From positions 37,885,500 to 37,949,499 of the forward strand of contig OY987302.1 in NCBI GenBank assembly GCA_963920635.1: a stretch of 64,000 bases of DNA. The letters are read 5' to 3'. Below, piece after piece: positions 10,370-18,637 of the stretch. Every line of letters starts with the position of its first letter. The first letter of the stretch is position 1. The DNA comes from Pseudeuparius sepicola. Its lineage: Eukaryota; Arthropoda; Insecta; Coleoptera; Anthribidae. The translations under genes and the position numbers were made by a program. The notes under the pieces are model-generated. The model was not told the origin of the DNA. It did not search any database and saw nothing but the letters and a program-made list of their open reading frames with translations.

Positions 10370-11245
10370 ATCTACCGAACAGCGAAATTATACGTTGGTT
10401 TCTTGACGCAGCAGGTCAATAATCGACTCACATTGCAAACTGCAACATCAGCTAAATATATGCTAACGCCGCAGGTCAACAACCATGCTATGTCGTCAGA
10501 TTGTTTTCTGCCGAATAGCATGAAATTTGAAACCGGAAATGAAACATGATACCACGGTGTCAGATTACAAAGGTGTCAAATTTCATGGGTTTCTGACTCA
10601 TCGACTCACATTGTAAACTGCAACATCAGCTAAATATATGCTAACGCCGCAGGTCAACAACCATGCTATGTCATCAGATTGTTTTCTGCCGAATAGCATG
10701 AAATTTGAAACCGGAAATGAAACATGATACCACGGTGTCAGATTACAAAGGTGTCAAATTTCATGGGTTTCTTGACTCATCGACTCACATTGCAAACTGC
10801 AACATCAGCGAAATATATGCTAACGCCGCAGGTCAACAACCATGCTATGTCATCAGATTGTTTTCTGCCGAATAGCATGAAATTTGAAACCGGAAATGAA
10901 ACATGATACCACGGTGTCAGATTACAAAGGTATCAAATTTCATGGGTTTCTTGACTCATCGACTCACATTGTAAACTGCAACATCAGCTAAATATATGCT
11001 AACGCCGCAGGTCAACAACCATGCTATGTCATCAGATTGTTTTCTGCCGAATAGCATGAAATTTGAAACCGGAAATGAAACATGATACCACGGTGTCAGA
11101 TTACAAAGGTGTCAAATTTCATGGGTTTCTTGACTCATCGACTCACATTGTAAACTGCAACATCAGCTAAATATATGCTAACGCCGCAGGTCAACAACCA
11201 TGCTATGTCATCAAATTGTTTTCTGTCGAATAGCATGAAATTTGA
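10370..11245. repeat. 179-bp tandem array, about 4.5 copies
   Basis: The phrase 'taacgccgcaggtcaacaaccatgctatgtc' occurs at about 10466, 10644, 10823, 11002 and 11181, giving a 179-bp period. Units are nearly identical. The right TIR carries only about 2.5 units (37540-37985), so copy number differs between the ends. Open frames inside are repeat artefacts. Confidence 0.88.
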
Positions 11246-11248
11246 AAC

Positions 11249-11462
11249 GAATTTTATCTAAGATCTCTTCAAAATTTGAAATATGAAATTCAAATGTATG
11301 AAATAAATAAAAAGTTCAAAAACATAAATTTAGAAAATTGTAAAAAATAAAATGTGAAACCTGGTCAATCTTTTATTTACCCCTACAAAATTGAAACTCA
11401 AATCTGAAAGTTCCGATTGCTTCTGAGCGCAGAACATATAAATACGTCCAAGTGCATTTGAC
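11249..11462 (+). repeat. 214-bp direct repeat, second copy, with promoter
   Basis: This is the second copy of the segment at 9890-10103. It begins in a headless fragment of the microORF and ends at the TATA region that drives the capsid-side genes. Confidence 0.85.
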
Positions 11463-11473
11463 TCGGATCAGTT
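11437..11473 (+). promoter_or_regulatory. TATA plus TCAGTT initiator for the PLA2-like gene
   Basis: TATAAAT at 11437-11443 is followed about 30 bp later by the arthropod-type initiator TCAGTT (11468-11473), only a few bases before the ATG at 11476. The 5' leader would be extremely short. A copy of the TATA lies at about 10080 and in the right TIR. Confidence 0.55.
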
Positions 11474-11475
11474 CA

Positions 11476-12276
11476 ATGTCATCCTTCACAGGTGAAGGGT
11501 TGGTGAACACGCTAATAAATAAGTTGCCCGTCGAATTACATCTTCCTGGATATCAGTTTTGTGATCCTGGCACAAAATTACAAAAAAGAATTGCGAGAGG
11601 TGACGCTGGTATAAATAAGTTAGACGCTGCGTGCAAGGAGCACGATATTGCATATTCAGAAAATAGATCTTTAAAGGAGAGACACGCAGCCGATTTAGAA
11701 TTGGAAAATAGGGCTTGGGGACGTGTTAAATCAAAAGACGCAAAATTTGGTGAAAAGGCTGCCGCTCTTCTAGTCACGACCGCAATGAAAACTAAACGAA
11801 AATTGGGAATGGGAATAAAGCCGAGAAAAGGTTCGGTTTCTTTTAAAAAAGATATCGTGGGAAAAGTCTCGAGATCATTGAAAAAAACATTTGATAGAGA
11901 TCAGCTTAATGATGTCAGGAATTTAAAGAAAACTTCATCGGCAGCTTTGCGCGCTGCACGATTAGCCATCAAGAAGGTGGGAGGGAAACGAAAAATTCGA
12001 GTACCGAGAGTGATTCCCTTTGAAAAGAAAACAGGGGGTTTTTTACCCCTACTGCCCCTCTTAGGAGATTTGGGGGCCCTCGGTTCGGTAGCTGGTGGTG
12101 CTAGCGCTGTTGCAAAAACCGTTATAGACGCAAAAAACGCGCAGAAAAAAATGGATGAACAAATACGTCATAATAGGGCAATGGAAGCTATTGGAAAATC
12201 GGGATCTGGGCTTTACTTAAAGAAAAATAATCACGGAGGATTCGGTTTATATTTAAAGAAAAAAAACTCCCATTGA
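11476..12276 (+). CDS. Minor capsid protein with PLA2-like domain
   Basis: The ATG at 11476 gives 266 residues; an upstream GTG in frame is less likely because it precedes the initiator. Residues 18-62 carry a parvovirus-VP1-type phospholipase A2 domain with a calcium-loop-like GYQFCDPG and the catalytic pair H56-D57 in CKEHDIAY. The middle is basic and nucleic-acid-binding in character. Near the C-terminus is a hydrophobic GFLPLLPLLGDLGALGS segment, and then two GLYLKK motifs, typical of arthropod Polinton minor capsid proteins. In parvoviruses this domain helps membrane escape; the same role here is inferred. It overlaps the protease gene by one base (TGATG). Confidence 0.85.
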   Translation: MSSFTGEGLVNTLINKLPVELHLPGYQFCDPGTKLQKRIARGDAGINKLDAACKEHDIAYSENRSLKERHAADLELENRAWGRVKSKDAKFGEKAAALLVTTAMKTKRKLGMGIKPRKGSVSFKKDIVGKVSRSLKKTFDRDQLNDVRNLKKTSSAALRAARLAIKKVGGKRKIRVPRVIPFEKKTGGFLPLLPLLGDLGALGSVAGGASAVAKTVIDAKNAQKKMDEQIRHNRAMEAIGKSGSGLYLKKNNHGGFGLYLKKKNSH

Positions 12277-12641
12277 TGCTACCCAATAGACCTCTAACGG
12301 ATAAAGATTTAATTTTTTACGCTAAAAAGATAAAAATACCTTATTTTAGAGGTGTCTTTATGAGAGACACGCTTCCAAAACTTGGTCCAAACAAAAACGA
12401 ATCGGCAATTTTGAATTTAGACGTCAAAAGTAATGCTGGAACACATTGGGTAGCATATGAGAAAAGAGGTAACAACGTTGAGTATTTCGATAGTTTCGGG
12501 GCGCTGAAGCCACCGAAAGAACTGATCCTATACTTGGGGAAACATGCTAATATCGTATACAACAATAACTCGTATCAAACATACGATGAAATAAATTGCG
12601 GACACCTCTGTTTGGAATTTTTACGTGGAAAAACCCTATAA
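12276..12641 (+). CDS. Adenain-like cysteine protease
   Basis: From the ATG at 12276 the protein is 121 residues. It has the adenovirus-protease layout in order: H57 in GTHWVAY, D72 in FDSFG, a glutamine near 101, and C108 in NCGHLCLEFL. These are the expected His-Asp/Gln-Cys catalytic set of the C5 family, which matures capsid precursors. Length is short but usual for insect Polintons, and no key residue is missing. The ATG overlaps the stop of the PLA2-like gene, implying coupled expression. Confidence 0.88.
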   Translation: MLPNRPLTDKDLIFYAKKIKIPYFRGVFMRDTLPKLGPNKNESAILNLDVKSNAGTHWVAYEKRGNNVEYFDSFGALKPPKELILYLGKHANIVYNNNSYQTYDEINCGHLCLEFLRGKTL

Positions 12642-12673
12642 AACAGAAGAAATTATCATATTTTTGCTCAGTC

Positions 12674-13402
12674 ATGTCGCAGACGTTTACTTTGACGGGT
12701 AACGGTAGCTACATCTCCAAATCGTTTTTTCCGCCCCTTGAGCTAGATCCTCAGTACGAATATTCGCTAGCGTTAATTTCTCTATCTACTTGGAATTCAA
12801 TTCCAAATATAGAGGGAGGACACAACAAGCTATATTTCGTAGATCACAGAGGAAGCGAGATAGAAATTGAGATTCCGACAGGAGCATATGAGATTCGGGA
12901 TATTGAGAATTACGTTCAGAAACAACTAGGAAGTTCGCTGGATAATCAGCAAGAACTAGACGAAATTTTTTCGTTGAAACCTAACAATAATACTTTAAAG
13001 TGTGAACTTAAATCTCTGTATAACGTAAATTTTAAACAGCCCGATACTATAGCTAAATTGCTTGGCTTTTCCAATAAAATATTGAAATCCGGAGATTTAC
13101 ATCAATCAGACCTCCGAGTAGAGATTGTGCAAGTGGTAACAATAAGAGTGGAGTGCAATTTAATTTCGGGATCATATTACAACAACGCACCTTCGCATAC
13201 TCTTTTTGAGTTTATGCCTACAGTAGACCCGGGATACAGTATCAATATCGAACCTAGGAATCTAATTTATTTGCCTGTCAGTAGGAAAACCATCGACAAT
13301 ATTACAGTGCAACTTTTAGATCAAGATTCAAGATCGGTAAATCTCAACGGGGAAGAAATCATAATCAGATTGGAGCTGAAGAGAAATGGTGTTAGTTTTT
13401 GA
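12674..13402 (+). CDS. Penton-like minor capsid protein (single jelly roll)
   Basis: The preferred start is the ATG at 12674, giving 242 residues and 32 bp after the protease stop. The open frame extends upstream without a better start. Near the N-terminus are FTLTGNGSYISKSFFPPLEL and EYSLALISLSTWNSIPN, followed by IEIPTGAYEIRDIENYV. These are the features of the arthropod Polinton penton/minor capsid family, which forms vertex pentamers. Its position between protease and major capsid genes is as expected. The frame is intact. Confidence 0.82.
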   Translation: MSQTFTLTGNGSYISKSFFPPLELDPQYEYSLALISLSTWNSIPNIEGGHNKLYFVDHRGSEIEIEIPTGAYEIRDIENYVQKQLGSSLDNQQELDEIFSLKPNNNTLKCELKSLYNVNFKQPDTIAKLLGFSNKILKSGDLHQSDLRVEIVQVVTIRVECNLISGSYYNNAPSHTLFEFMPTVDPGYSINIEPRNLIYLPVSRKTIDNITVQLLDQDSRSVNLNGEEIIIRLELKRNGVSF

Positions 13403-13589
13403 TGGTAGGTACCGACCATATAAAAGGAGTGTCGGTCGGTCGAGAAGTTCACAACCAGCAGAGCTGTACAAGAGTAGAGATCGTAATACGAGTCTTACAC
13501 CTGAAAATCGCTTGTTCCTAAAATATCTCGGTTATCATGTCATTGACGCATCAAGTGTTCGACGTGCATTAGAAACCAAAGTTCGATGA
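13386..13589 (+). CDS. Small basic protein upstream of the capsid gene
   Basis: This 67-residue frame starts inside the end of the penton gene and has an Arg/Ser-rich N-terminus. Its second half contains SLTPENRLFLKYLGYHV, a pattern I associate with short proteins just upstream of the hexon in insect Polintons. A strong TATA box (13419-13426) lies within its first codons, so a shorter product or a non-coding role as promoter is possible. Its 3' end overlaps the true capsid start in another frame. Confidence 0.5.
   Translation: MVLVFDGRYRPYKRSVGRSRSSQPAELYKSRDRNTSLTPENRLFLKYLGYHVIDASSVRRALETKVR
13419..13426 (+). promoter_or_regulatory. TATA box, probable capsid promoter
   Basis: TATAAAAG in 'gaccatataaaaggagt' is the best TATA match in the element. 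It lies about 120 bp before the ATG at 13537 from which the major capsid frame would begin. An initiator-like ttcacaa lies about 30 bp downstream. Confidence 0.5.
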
Positions 13590-13641
13590 ATCTATTCAAC
13601 GTTTAGAAGCACGCTCCTATTATCCGTTCGTAAAGTCCTTC

Positions 13642-14772
13642 ATGAACAATGACATCGTAGAAATAACCGTTAATCAAGGTGACGCTTGGTTGTTGATGTA
13701 TGATGCTGCAATTTTCGTAAAAGGTAAAATAAGCAAGAAATCAGGCACTGGTACTTGCAAGCTTGTAAACAATGGTGCATCGTTTTTCTTTGATTCTGTC
13801 TCATACGAACTTAATGGCAAAGATTTGGAAATGGTGAGAGATCCTGGAGTTGTGAGTGCCATGAGGGGATATTTATGTTATTCTCCTAACGATGAAAAGT
13901 ACTTGGTAACTTCAAGTTGGAGCTATCCCAAGGACAATGCGCCAATCTTGAATAAGGACGGAACATTCAGCGTAAGAATACCGCTTAAACATTTGTTTGG
14001 GCTCTTTAATGATTATCAATATGCCATTTGCGGTAAGCAAACAATAAGACTAATTCGAGCCCGCAACGACAATAATTGCCTGCTACTAGAGAAAGCTGCC
14101 GACTCCACTACAGAGTTGACAGCAGAATTATTGATTACCAATATAGAACTAAAAGTGAAACATATACAGCCAAACGATATGATTAGATTAGATCTCCTGC
14201 AATCCATAAAGCGAGATCAACCCATTATTATACCCTTTAGAAAGTGGGAATTACATGAATTGCCAACTCTTACGGCAAACTCTCGTAAAGAAATTTGGTC
14301 AGTGAAAACATCTGCAGCAGTGGAATCTCCTAGGTTTGTTGTAGTTGGTTTTCAAACTAATCGCAAAGAAAATAGCAAAAGCGATCCCACAAAATTCGAT
14401 CACATAAGTATATCAGACGTTAGGTTAATTCTAAACGGTGAATATTTCCCATTTGAAAGGCAGAGGCTGGATTTCAAAAATAATGATTACTTAGAAGCTT
14501 ACAATAGTTACATTGAATTTTATTCAAGTTTTATGGGCGTTCGTGAGAAACGTCCACTGCTAGATTACAAAGATTACAAAGATAACGTAACTCTGTTTGT
14601 TATCGACTGTTCTAGAAGAAATGAGACCCTTAAGACCAGCACTGTTGACGTCAAACTAGACATAGAAAGTGATGTCGGTTTTCCTAAAGACACTCGAGCG
14701 TATTGCTTAATTATTCACGACAGTCTTATGGAATATCTGCCGCTAAGCGAAGTAGTCAGAAACTTGATGTAA
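13642..14772 (+). CDS. Major capsid protein (double jelly roll), 5' nonsense
   Basis: This 376-residue frame belongs to the hexon-like major capsid family of Polintons and adintoviruses. It contains NNDIVEITVNQGDAWLL, FFFDSVSYELNG and IPLKHLFGLFNDYQ, and ends with DSLMEYLPLSEVVRN. The coding signal clearly extends upstream of the first internal ATG at 13642. The same frame has family-like sequence from 13573 and an ATG at 13537, but a TAG at 13570-13572 interrupts it at codon 12. Either translation starts at 13642, losing about 35 N-terminal residues, or the gene is inactivated. No other break is seen. Confidence 0.85.
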   Translation: MNNDIVEITVNQGDAWLLMYDAAIFVKGKISKKSGTGTCKLVNNGASFFFDSVSYELNGKDLEMVRDPGVVSAMRGYLCYSPNDEKYLVTSSWSYPKDNAPILNKDGTFSVRIPLKHLFGLFNDYQYAICGKQTIRLIRARNDNNCLLLEKAADSTTELTAELLITNIELKVKHIQPNDMIRLDLLQSIKRDQPIIIPFRKWELHELPTLTANSRKEIWSVKTSAAVESPRFVVVGFQTNRKENSKSDPTKFDHISISDVRLILNGEYFPFERQRLDFKNNDYLEAYNSYIEFYSSFMGVREKRPLLDYKDYKDNVTLFVIDCSRRNETLKTSTVDVKLDIESDVGFPKDTRAYCLIIHDSLMEYLPLSEVVRNLM

Positions 14773-14819
14773 GACCGTTTACCTCAATAAACTCCCAGTT
14801 GCTAGTTTGACTCGGAAGA

Positions 14820-15344
14820 ATGAAGATCGCAGTCGTAGACACTCAAGGGTTTATAATTGACGGACTTTTCTACCCCAAAGAATTGTCGATCAAAATTAAC
14901 AATCAAATTTTACACCTGCTGATAAAACCCCCTAAGGATTATTATTTGCTAACTGCGGTGGATAGAAAGCAAGTATCTTATTTGGAACACAATTTTCATG
15001 GTTTATGGTATTCCAATGGATATGTGGAGTGCAATCATGTGCGAGAAATTTTAGAAGAGTTTCTTTTCGATGTCGACATCATCTACATCAAAGGATATCA
15101 GAAAGAAAAATTCTTGCAGACTATCGACATCGATCCTACGAAAATAATCAATATTGAGAAACTGGAGAATAATTTTGGAAATTTACCGAAATTCGAAAAA
15201 GATGTACCCCTTTGCTTGTATCACCTAAAACATTCTAAATATATGTGCAGTTTGAGAAATTGTGAAAAGTTGGACAGCTGGTTGAAGAATTTTCTATTTA
15301 AAAGGAATATCGAACCGACGACTTCACAAGGGTGGAAGGGGTAA
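14820..15344 (+). CDS. Conserved Polinton protein, possible RNase-H-like fold
   Basis: The protein has 174 residues. The N-terminus MKIAVVDTQGF and a following FYPKELSI strand, then KPP, YLEHNFHGLWYSNG, IIYIKGYQKEKFL and LCLYHLKHSKYMCSLRN, match a family I associate with arthropod Polintons. The early aspartate after a hydrophobic strand and a second acidic-strand motif suggest an RNase-H-like or DEDD exonuclease-like fold. That is an inference and catalytic activity is not established. It follows the capsid gene by 47 bp and ends before an AATAAA at about 15404, so it may end a transcription unit. Confidence 0.68.
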   Translation: MKIAVVDTQGFIIDGLFYPKELSIKINNQILHLLIKPPKDYYLLTAVDRKQVSYLEHNFHGLWYSNGYVECNHVREILEEFLFDVDIIYIKGYQKEKFLQTIDIDPTKIINIEKLENNFGNLPKFEKDVPLCLYHLKHSKYMCSLRNCEKLDSWLKNFLFKRNIEPTTSQGWKG

Positions 15345-15432
15345 AAGAAAAAATGTTTTTTAATATATATTTAAGTGTAGAATGTAATATCTAAAAATGT
15401 TAAAAATAAAGCAAAGCAATTTTTAATTGTTG

Positions 15433-15610
15433 TTTCATATTTCACCTTACACTTGAAATTTGAGAACAAATGAACTCGACACTACCCCTCCTCATATTTC
15501 ACCTTACACTTGAAATATGATAACAAATGAACTCGACACTACCCCTCTTCATATTTCACCTTACACTTGAAATTTGAGAACAAATGAACTCAGCACTTCC
15601 CCCCCCCCCT
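15433..15610. repeat. Three tandem copies of a ~57-bp intergenic unit
   Basis: The phrase 'catatttcaccttacacttgaaat.tga.aacaaatgaactc' occurs three times between the RNase-H-like gene and the IAP gene and is followed by a C-run. It is non-coding and may be regulatory or merely a minisatellite. Confidence 0.8.
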
Positions 15611-15620
15611 CCAACAATAC

Positions 15621-15656
15621 TTATATATAAATAACGATCTGCGGAATCTCTAGCCA
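15621..15656 (+). promoter_or_regulatory. TATA promoter for the IAP gene
   Basis: TATATATAA at 15622-15630 precedes a CAGT-type initiator ('gccagtag', near 15653) by about 30 bp. The ATG is at 15683. Confidence 0.5.
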
Positions 15657-15682
15657 GTAGTACTCGAATCGTGTATTAAAAA

Positions 15683-16207
15683 ATGGAACTAGTGTCATAT
15701 AAAAATATTGATGACAGACTCAAATCGTTTGAGTCTTGGCCATCAAGTAGTGTGATTGCGGGGCAAAAACTGGCGGAAGCTGGTTTTTTCTATAAAAATA
15801 ACGAAGATGTGGTTGAGTGTCCATACTGTCATATCGAAGGATATCATTGGGAACCTGAAGATAATCCTATGCTCGATCACGCAAGTTGGTCTCCGAACTG
15901 TCCCTTTGTGTTACAAGGTGGTGATACTGATGCGGAATTTCCTGAAATTCGCCCGATTGAAATTCGCCCGAATGCCGTTCCCAAAGATGAGGTGTGGACT
16001 CAAAAAGTTGATGCTTATTCTCAAACTGAGCAAACTTGTAAAGATGAAGAAAAAAATTTATGTAAAATTTGTTTCTCTAACCCTATAGAGGTATTAATGT
16101 CTCCTTGCGGGCATTTAGTTTTTTGTATGGAATGTTCAACATCAATAAATAGATGTCCGTTGTGTAGACAAGTTATATGGAATAAAATGAGGGCATACCT
16201 TCCATGA
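15683..16207 (+). CDS. Inhibitor-of-apoptosis protein (BIR-RING)
   Basis: This is a complete 174-residue IAP. One BIR domain spans about residues 10-76, with zinc ligands C46, C49, H66 and C73 in perfect spacing. A C-terminal C3HC4 RING starts at C127 (C127, C130, C142, H144, C148, C151, C158, C161). In insects and their viruses BIR-RING proteins restrain caspases and act as E3 ubiquitin ligases; here it would suppress death of the replicating cell. It has its own TATA promoter and lies between structural genes, so it is a resident of the element and not a later insertion. It is not a universal Polinton gene and was probably acquired from a host or another insect virus. Confidence 0.9.
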   Translation: MELVSYKNIDDRLKSFESWPSSSVIAGQKLAEAGFFYKNNEDVVECPYCHIEGYHWEPEDNPMLDHASWSPNCPFVLQGGDTDAEFPEIRPIEIRPNAVPKDEVWTQKVDAYSQTEQTCKDEEKNLCKICFSNPIEVLMSPCGHLVFCMECSTSINRCPLCRQVIWNKMRAYLP

Positions 16208-16270
16208 AAACATTGTATTTTTTCAATAATAACTGACGTATCTTTGTCGGATCAGTCAGACTGATTCATA

Positions 16271-16960
16271 ATGCAAATCGAACAGCAAACATCGCTCCCT
16301 ATTGAAAACTTAGATGTTCTGGCTGAGAAGCAGCTTAAGTCGAAACATGGTAAACTATTTCCAAATTCAATTCGTGCAATTTTTTGTGGTCCAAGTGGAT
16401 GTGGAAAAACAAACGCACTTTTAACTTTAATATTTAACCAAAATGGTTTGAAATTTGAAAACGTGTATGTATATAGCAAATCGCTCTATCAGGAAAAATA
16501 TCGGCTACTACAAGATGTTCTAAAAAATATTGATTGTATCGGATATTTTCCATTCAAAGCCAGCGATGATGTAATAGATCCATCTGATGCTCGAGAAAAT
16601 TCCCTCATTGTCTTCGACGATGTGGCTTGCGACAAGCAAAATAAAATCAGGGAGTATTATTCTATGTGCAGACATAAGGTTATTGACGCGGTGTATCTTT
16701 GCCAGACTTACTCCAAGATACCCAAGCAGTTGATTCGAGATAACTGCAACTTTATAGTACTTTTTAAGCAGGATGAGACAAATCTCAGACACGTATATGA
16801 AGAGCACGTGTCACCTGACCTAACCTTCGAACAGCTTAAAGATATATGTCGCCAGTGTTGGAATGATAATTATGGCTCTTTGGTAATCGTGAAAGACTTT
16901 AGCATAAACGAGGGACGTTATCGACAGGGATTCGACAAATATATAAGGTCTGGACAATAG
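16271..16960 (+). CDS. FtsK/HerA-type genome-packaging ATPase
   Basis: This is a 229-residue P-loop ATPase from an ATG preceded by 'gatcagtcagactgattc', a likely initiator region. Walker A is GPSGCGKT (residues 40-47) and Walker B is LIVFDD (112-117), followed by a conserved arginine-containing segment around 125-130 and a Q motif near YLCQTYSKIPK. Such A32-like enzymes pump DNA into capsids in adenovirus-like and Polinton-like elements. The frame is intact. Its presence beside capsid and protease genes supports a virion-forming ancestor. Confidence 0.9.
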   Translation: MQIEQQTSLPIENLDVLAEKQLKSKHGKLFPNSIRAIFCGPSGCGKTNALLTLIFNQNGLKFENVYVYSKSLYQEKYRLLQDVLKNIDCIGYFPFKASDDVIDPSDARENSLIVFDDVACDKQNKIREYYSMCRHKVIDAVYLCQTYSKIPKQLIRDNCNFIVLFKQDETNLRHVYEEHVSPDLTFEQLKDICRQCWNDNYGSLVIVKDFSINEGRYRQGFDKYIRSGQ

Positions 16961-16990
16961 CTTCTACGGATCATTAGCGCATCTGACGAT

Positions 16991-17923
16991 ATGCCGTTAA
17001 CATCTCAAGAGCAAATTGCTGAAGCCCAACGCTCAAAAAAAATTAAAGATCTTACTCGCTCTATCAGGAAAAAGTATACGGCTTTAAAATTAGGTAGATT
17101 TGAAGAAGATGAGGTCTTGGAGAAGGTATTTCAACCTATTACCAAATCTATTACAAAAATTGAAAAAAATAAAAATGAAAGAGCGGAAAACATGAAGTTT
17201 GAACTCAAAAGAGATAATGATGGTTTATGTAAGGTTGAGAAAAAGGAAGGAAGCGTCGAAAAAAAGGAGGAAGAAAACGTTGAGGATAGAATCAGCAAGA
17301 AACTCGATAAGTTAATAGCAAGCATTAATAGAAACAAGCAACAATCCCTCAATGAGTCACATTATGAAGCTACCGTACCAACTGATAACGATACCGTTCT
17401 CAACGAATCATTTAACATGAGTACATTTCGACCGGAGGTTTTGGAGGAGTACTTGGATGCCTATCCCGAAATAGCTAAGAAGTACATTTTAGACCACAAT
17501 GAAAAACTTCCAAAAATTGATCCGGTTTATGGACCCCTTTACAATGCGTCACAGTCACAATGGATGCTAGGAAAAAAAGTTATGGACTTCGATAAAAGTA
17601 GCGGAGACATTTTGATTGATGGACACCGCTATAAAGGTACCGAGGGACTCTACGATTTAATTTTCTACGATGATCCACGTATAACTACTAAAGAGGAGAA
17701 CGATAGGTATAGACATATTTTAGTTAATACCGAAGTTCATCTAAATACTCTTGGAAGACTGAAAGGCACAAATCGTTCAAAGTATGTTGACATCATAAAA
17801 CCTTTCGTTACGACTTCAACATCTAAATCGAGGCCCCGTGCGAATACAATATCTGGCTCGGGTACTTCCGGGATGCATTGGATTTTCAATAAAAAAACCC
17901 ATAGAATACGTTTATTGGGATGA
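16991..17923 (+). CDS. Conserved Polinton protein, frameshifted near the end
   Basis: The frame runs 310 codons. It begins with a Lys-rich helical region (IRKKYTALKLGRFEEDEVLEKVFQP), followed by a charged coiled segment. The second half contains DPVYGPLYNASQSQWMLGKK, DILIDGHRYKGTEGLYDLIFYDDP and YRHILVNTEVH, a domain found in many arthropod Polintons and of unknown function. The last ~20 codons look unrelated to the family, while the expected C-terminus is in the +1 frame from about 17880 to 18047. A seven-A run at 17892-17898 is the likely place of a one-base insertion. It follows the ATPase by 30 bp. Confidence 0.75.
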   Translation: MPLTSQEQIAEAQRSKKIKDLTRSIRKKYTALKLGRFEEDEVLEKVFQPITKSITKIEKNKNERAENMKFELKRDNDGLCKVEKKEGSVEKKEEENVEDRISKKLDKLIASINRNKQQSLNESHYEATVPTDNDTVLNESFNMSTFRPEVLEEYLDAYPEIAKKYILDHNEKLPKIDPVYGPLYNASQSQWMLGKKVMDFDKSSGDILIDGHRYKGTEGLYDLIFYDDPRITTKEENDRYRHILVNTEVHLNTLGRLKGTNRSKYVDIIKPFVTTSTSKSRPRANTISGSGTSGMHWIFNKKTHRIRLLG

Positions 17924-18047
17924 TGCCAATGAATTAGTTCACCGTTTAAAATTGCTCGTGGCATCTAAAAACGCAGGCAATACATCGAATAACAACGAAA
18001 TTGTAGCAATAATAAATGAGCTCAAAGAAGCTAATATAATCAGATAG
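17880..18047 (+). pseudogene. Displaced C-terminus of the preceding protein
   Basis: In the +1 frame relative to the preceding gene, this segment reads YVYWDDANELVHRLKLL and then ends NEIVAIINELKEANIIR. This is the usual C-terminus of the same Polinton family. It lacks its own sensible start. Either a one-base indel near the A7 run broke the gene, or expression needs a +1 ribosomal shift. Confidence 0.68.
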
Positions 18048-18073
18048 ATGCACAAAAGGTGTTTAGTACCAAA

Positions 18074-18637
18074 ATGAGCTTGAACAAGTTCGGACGTTCT
18101 TCCAAAGCGCCTAACGAAGTCAAAGTTTTTCGTACTCAGAATTTGTTTGCGGTAACCAAAGAAGGAGACTACGATCTTCAAAACCGTAAATTGTGCAACG
18201 TTGAACTACCGACTGAAGGTGGCGACGCCGCAACAAAAAAATACGTCGATGCTAGCTGTACTTCTATAATGAATTCGATCGATGAAAAATTTCAAAATAT
18301 CTCTAAGATCTTTACAAGCAATTTCGATAAAAAGATTTCGAGCTTGAATAAGATAGTATTGAGTTCATCTTCGACGTCAACCGATAACACGACTCTACTC
18401 AATAAAAACGTTGAAAAAACTTCCGTGATTGACCAGAAAGTGACATCCCTGCAGACTCGAATCACTAATTTGAATATAGAATATCAAAATCGTTTAAAAT
18501 CAATATCCATTCAACTTGATTCGCTAAATAGCGACTACAAAAAACTAACTACCATACTTAATAGTCTGGATGCAAAAGGATCGTCTCAAAAGAAATCGAC
18601 ACGAACTCCAATCACTCAAAAGAAAAAATTCAAATAG
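18074..18637 (+). CDS. Coiled-coil protein, possible fibre-like
   Basis: The ATG at 18074 gives 187 residues; an in-frame GTG five codons earlier is less likely. The N-terminal third contains LQNRKLCNVELPTEGGDAATKKYVDA. This resembles the 'DA.TK.YVD' element of phage tail-fibre and short-fibre proteins. The remainder is a long heptad-like coiled coil rich in Ser, Lys and Asn. A trimeric stalk or attachment fibre of the capsid is plausible by architecture only. Its 3' end overlaps the start of the open integrase frame (18565-18637) in the -1 frame. Confidence 0.6.
   Translation: MSLNKFGRSSKAPNEVKVFRTQNLFAVTKEGDYDLQNRKLCNVELPTEGGDAATKKYVDASCTSIMNSIDEKFQNISKIFTSNFDKKISSLNKIVLSSSSTSTDNTTLLNKNVEKTSVIDQKVTSLQTRITNLNIEYQNRLKSISIQLDSLNSDYKKLTTILNSLDAKGSSQKKSTRTPITQKKKFK

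Larger units (their letters stand above)
8759..11245 (+). repeat. Left terminal inverted repeat of Polinton A
   Basis: This segment matches 37535-39635 in inverted orientation, starting with AGTAGTATAGCAAAGGGGACTCC. It contains a subterminal GGTCA-rich zone, the 100-codon gene and its overlapping microORF, a promoter copy, and the 179-bp array. The left copy is longer because its array has about two more units and it holds an extra duplicated segment at 11249-11462. Confidence 0.88.
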
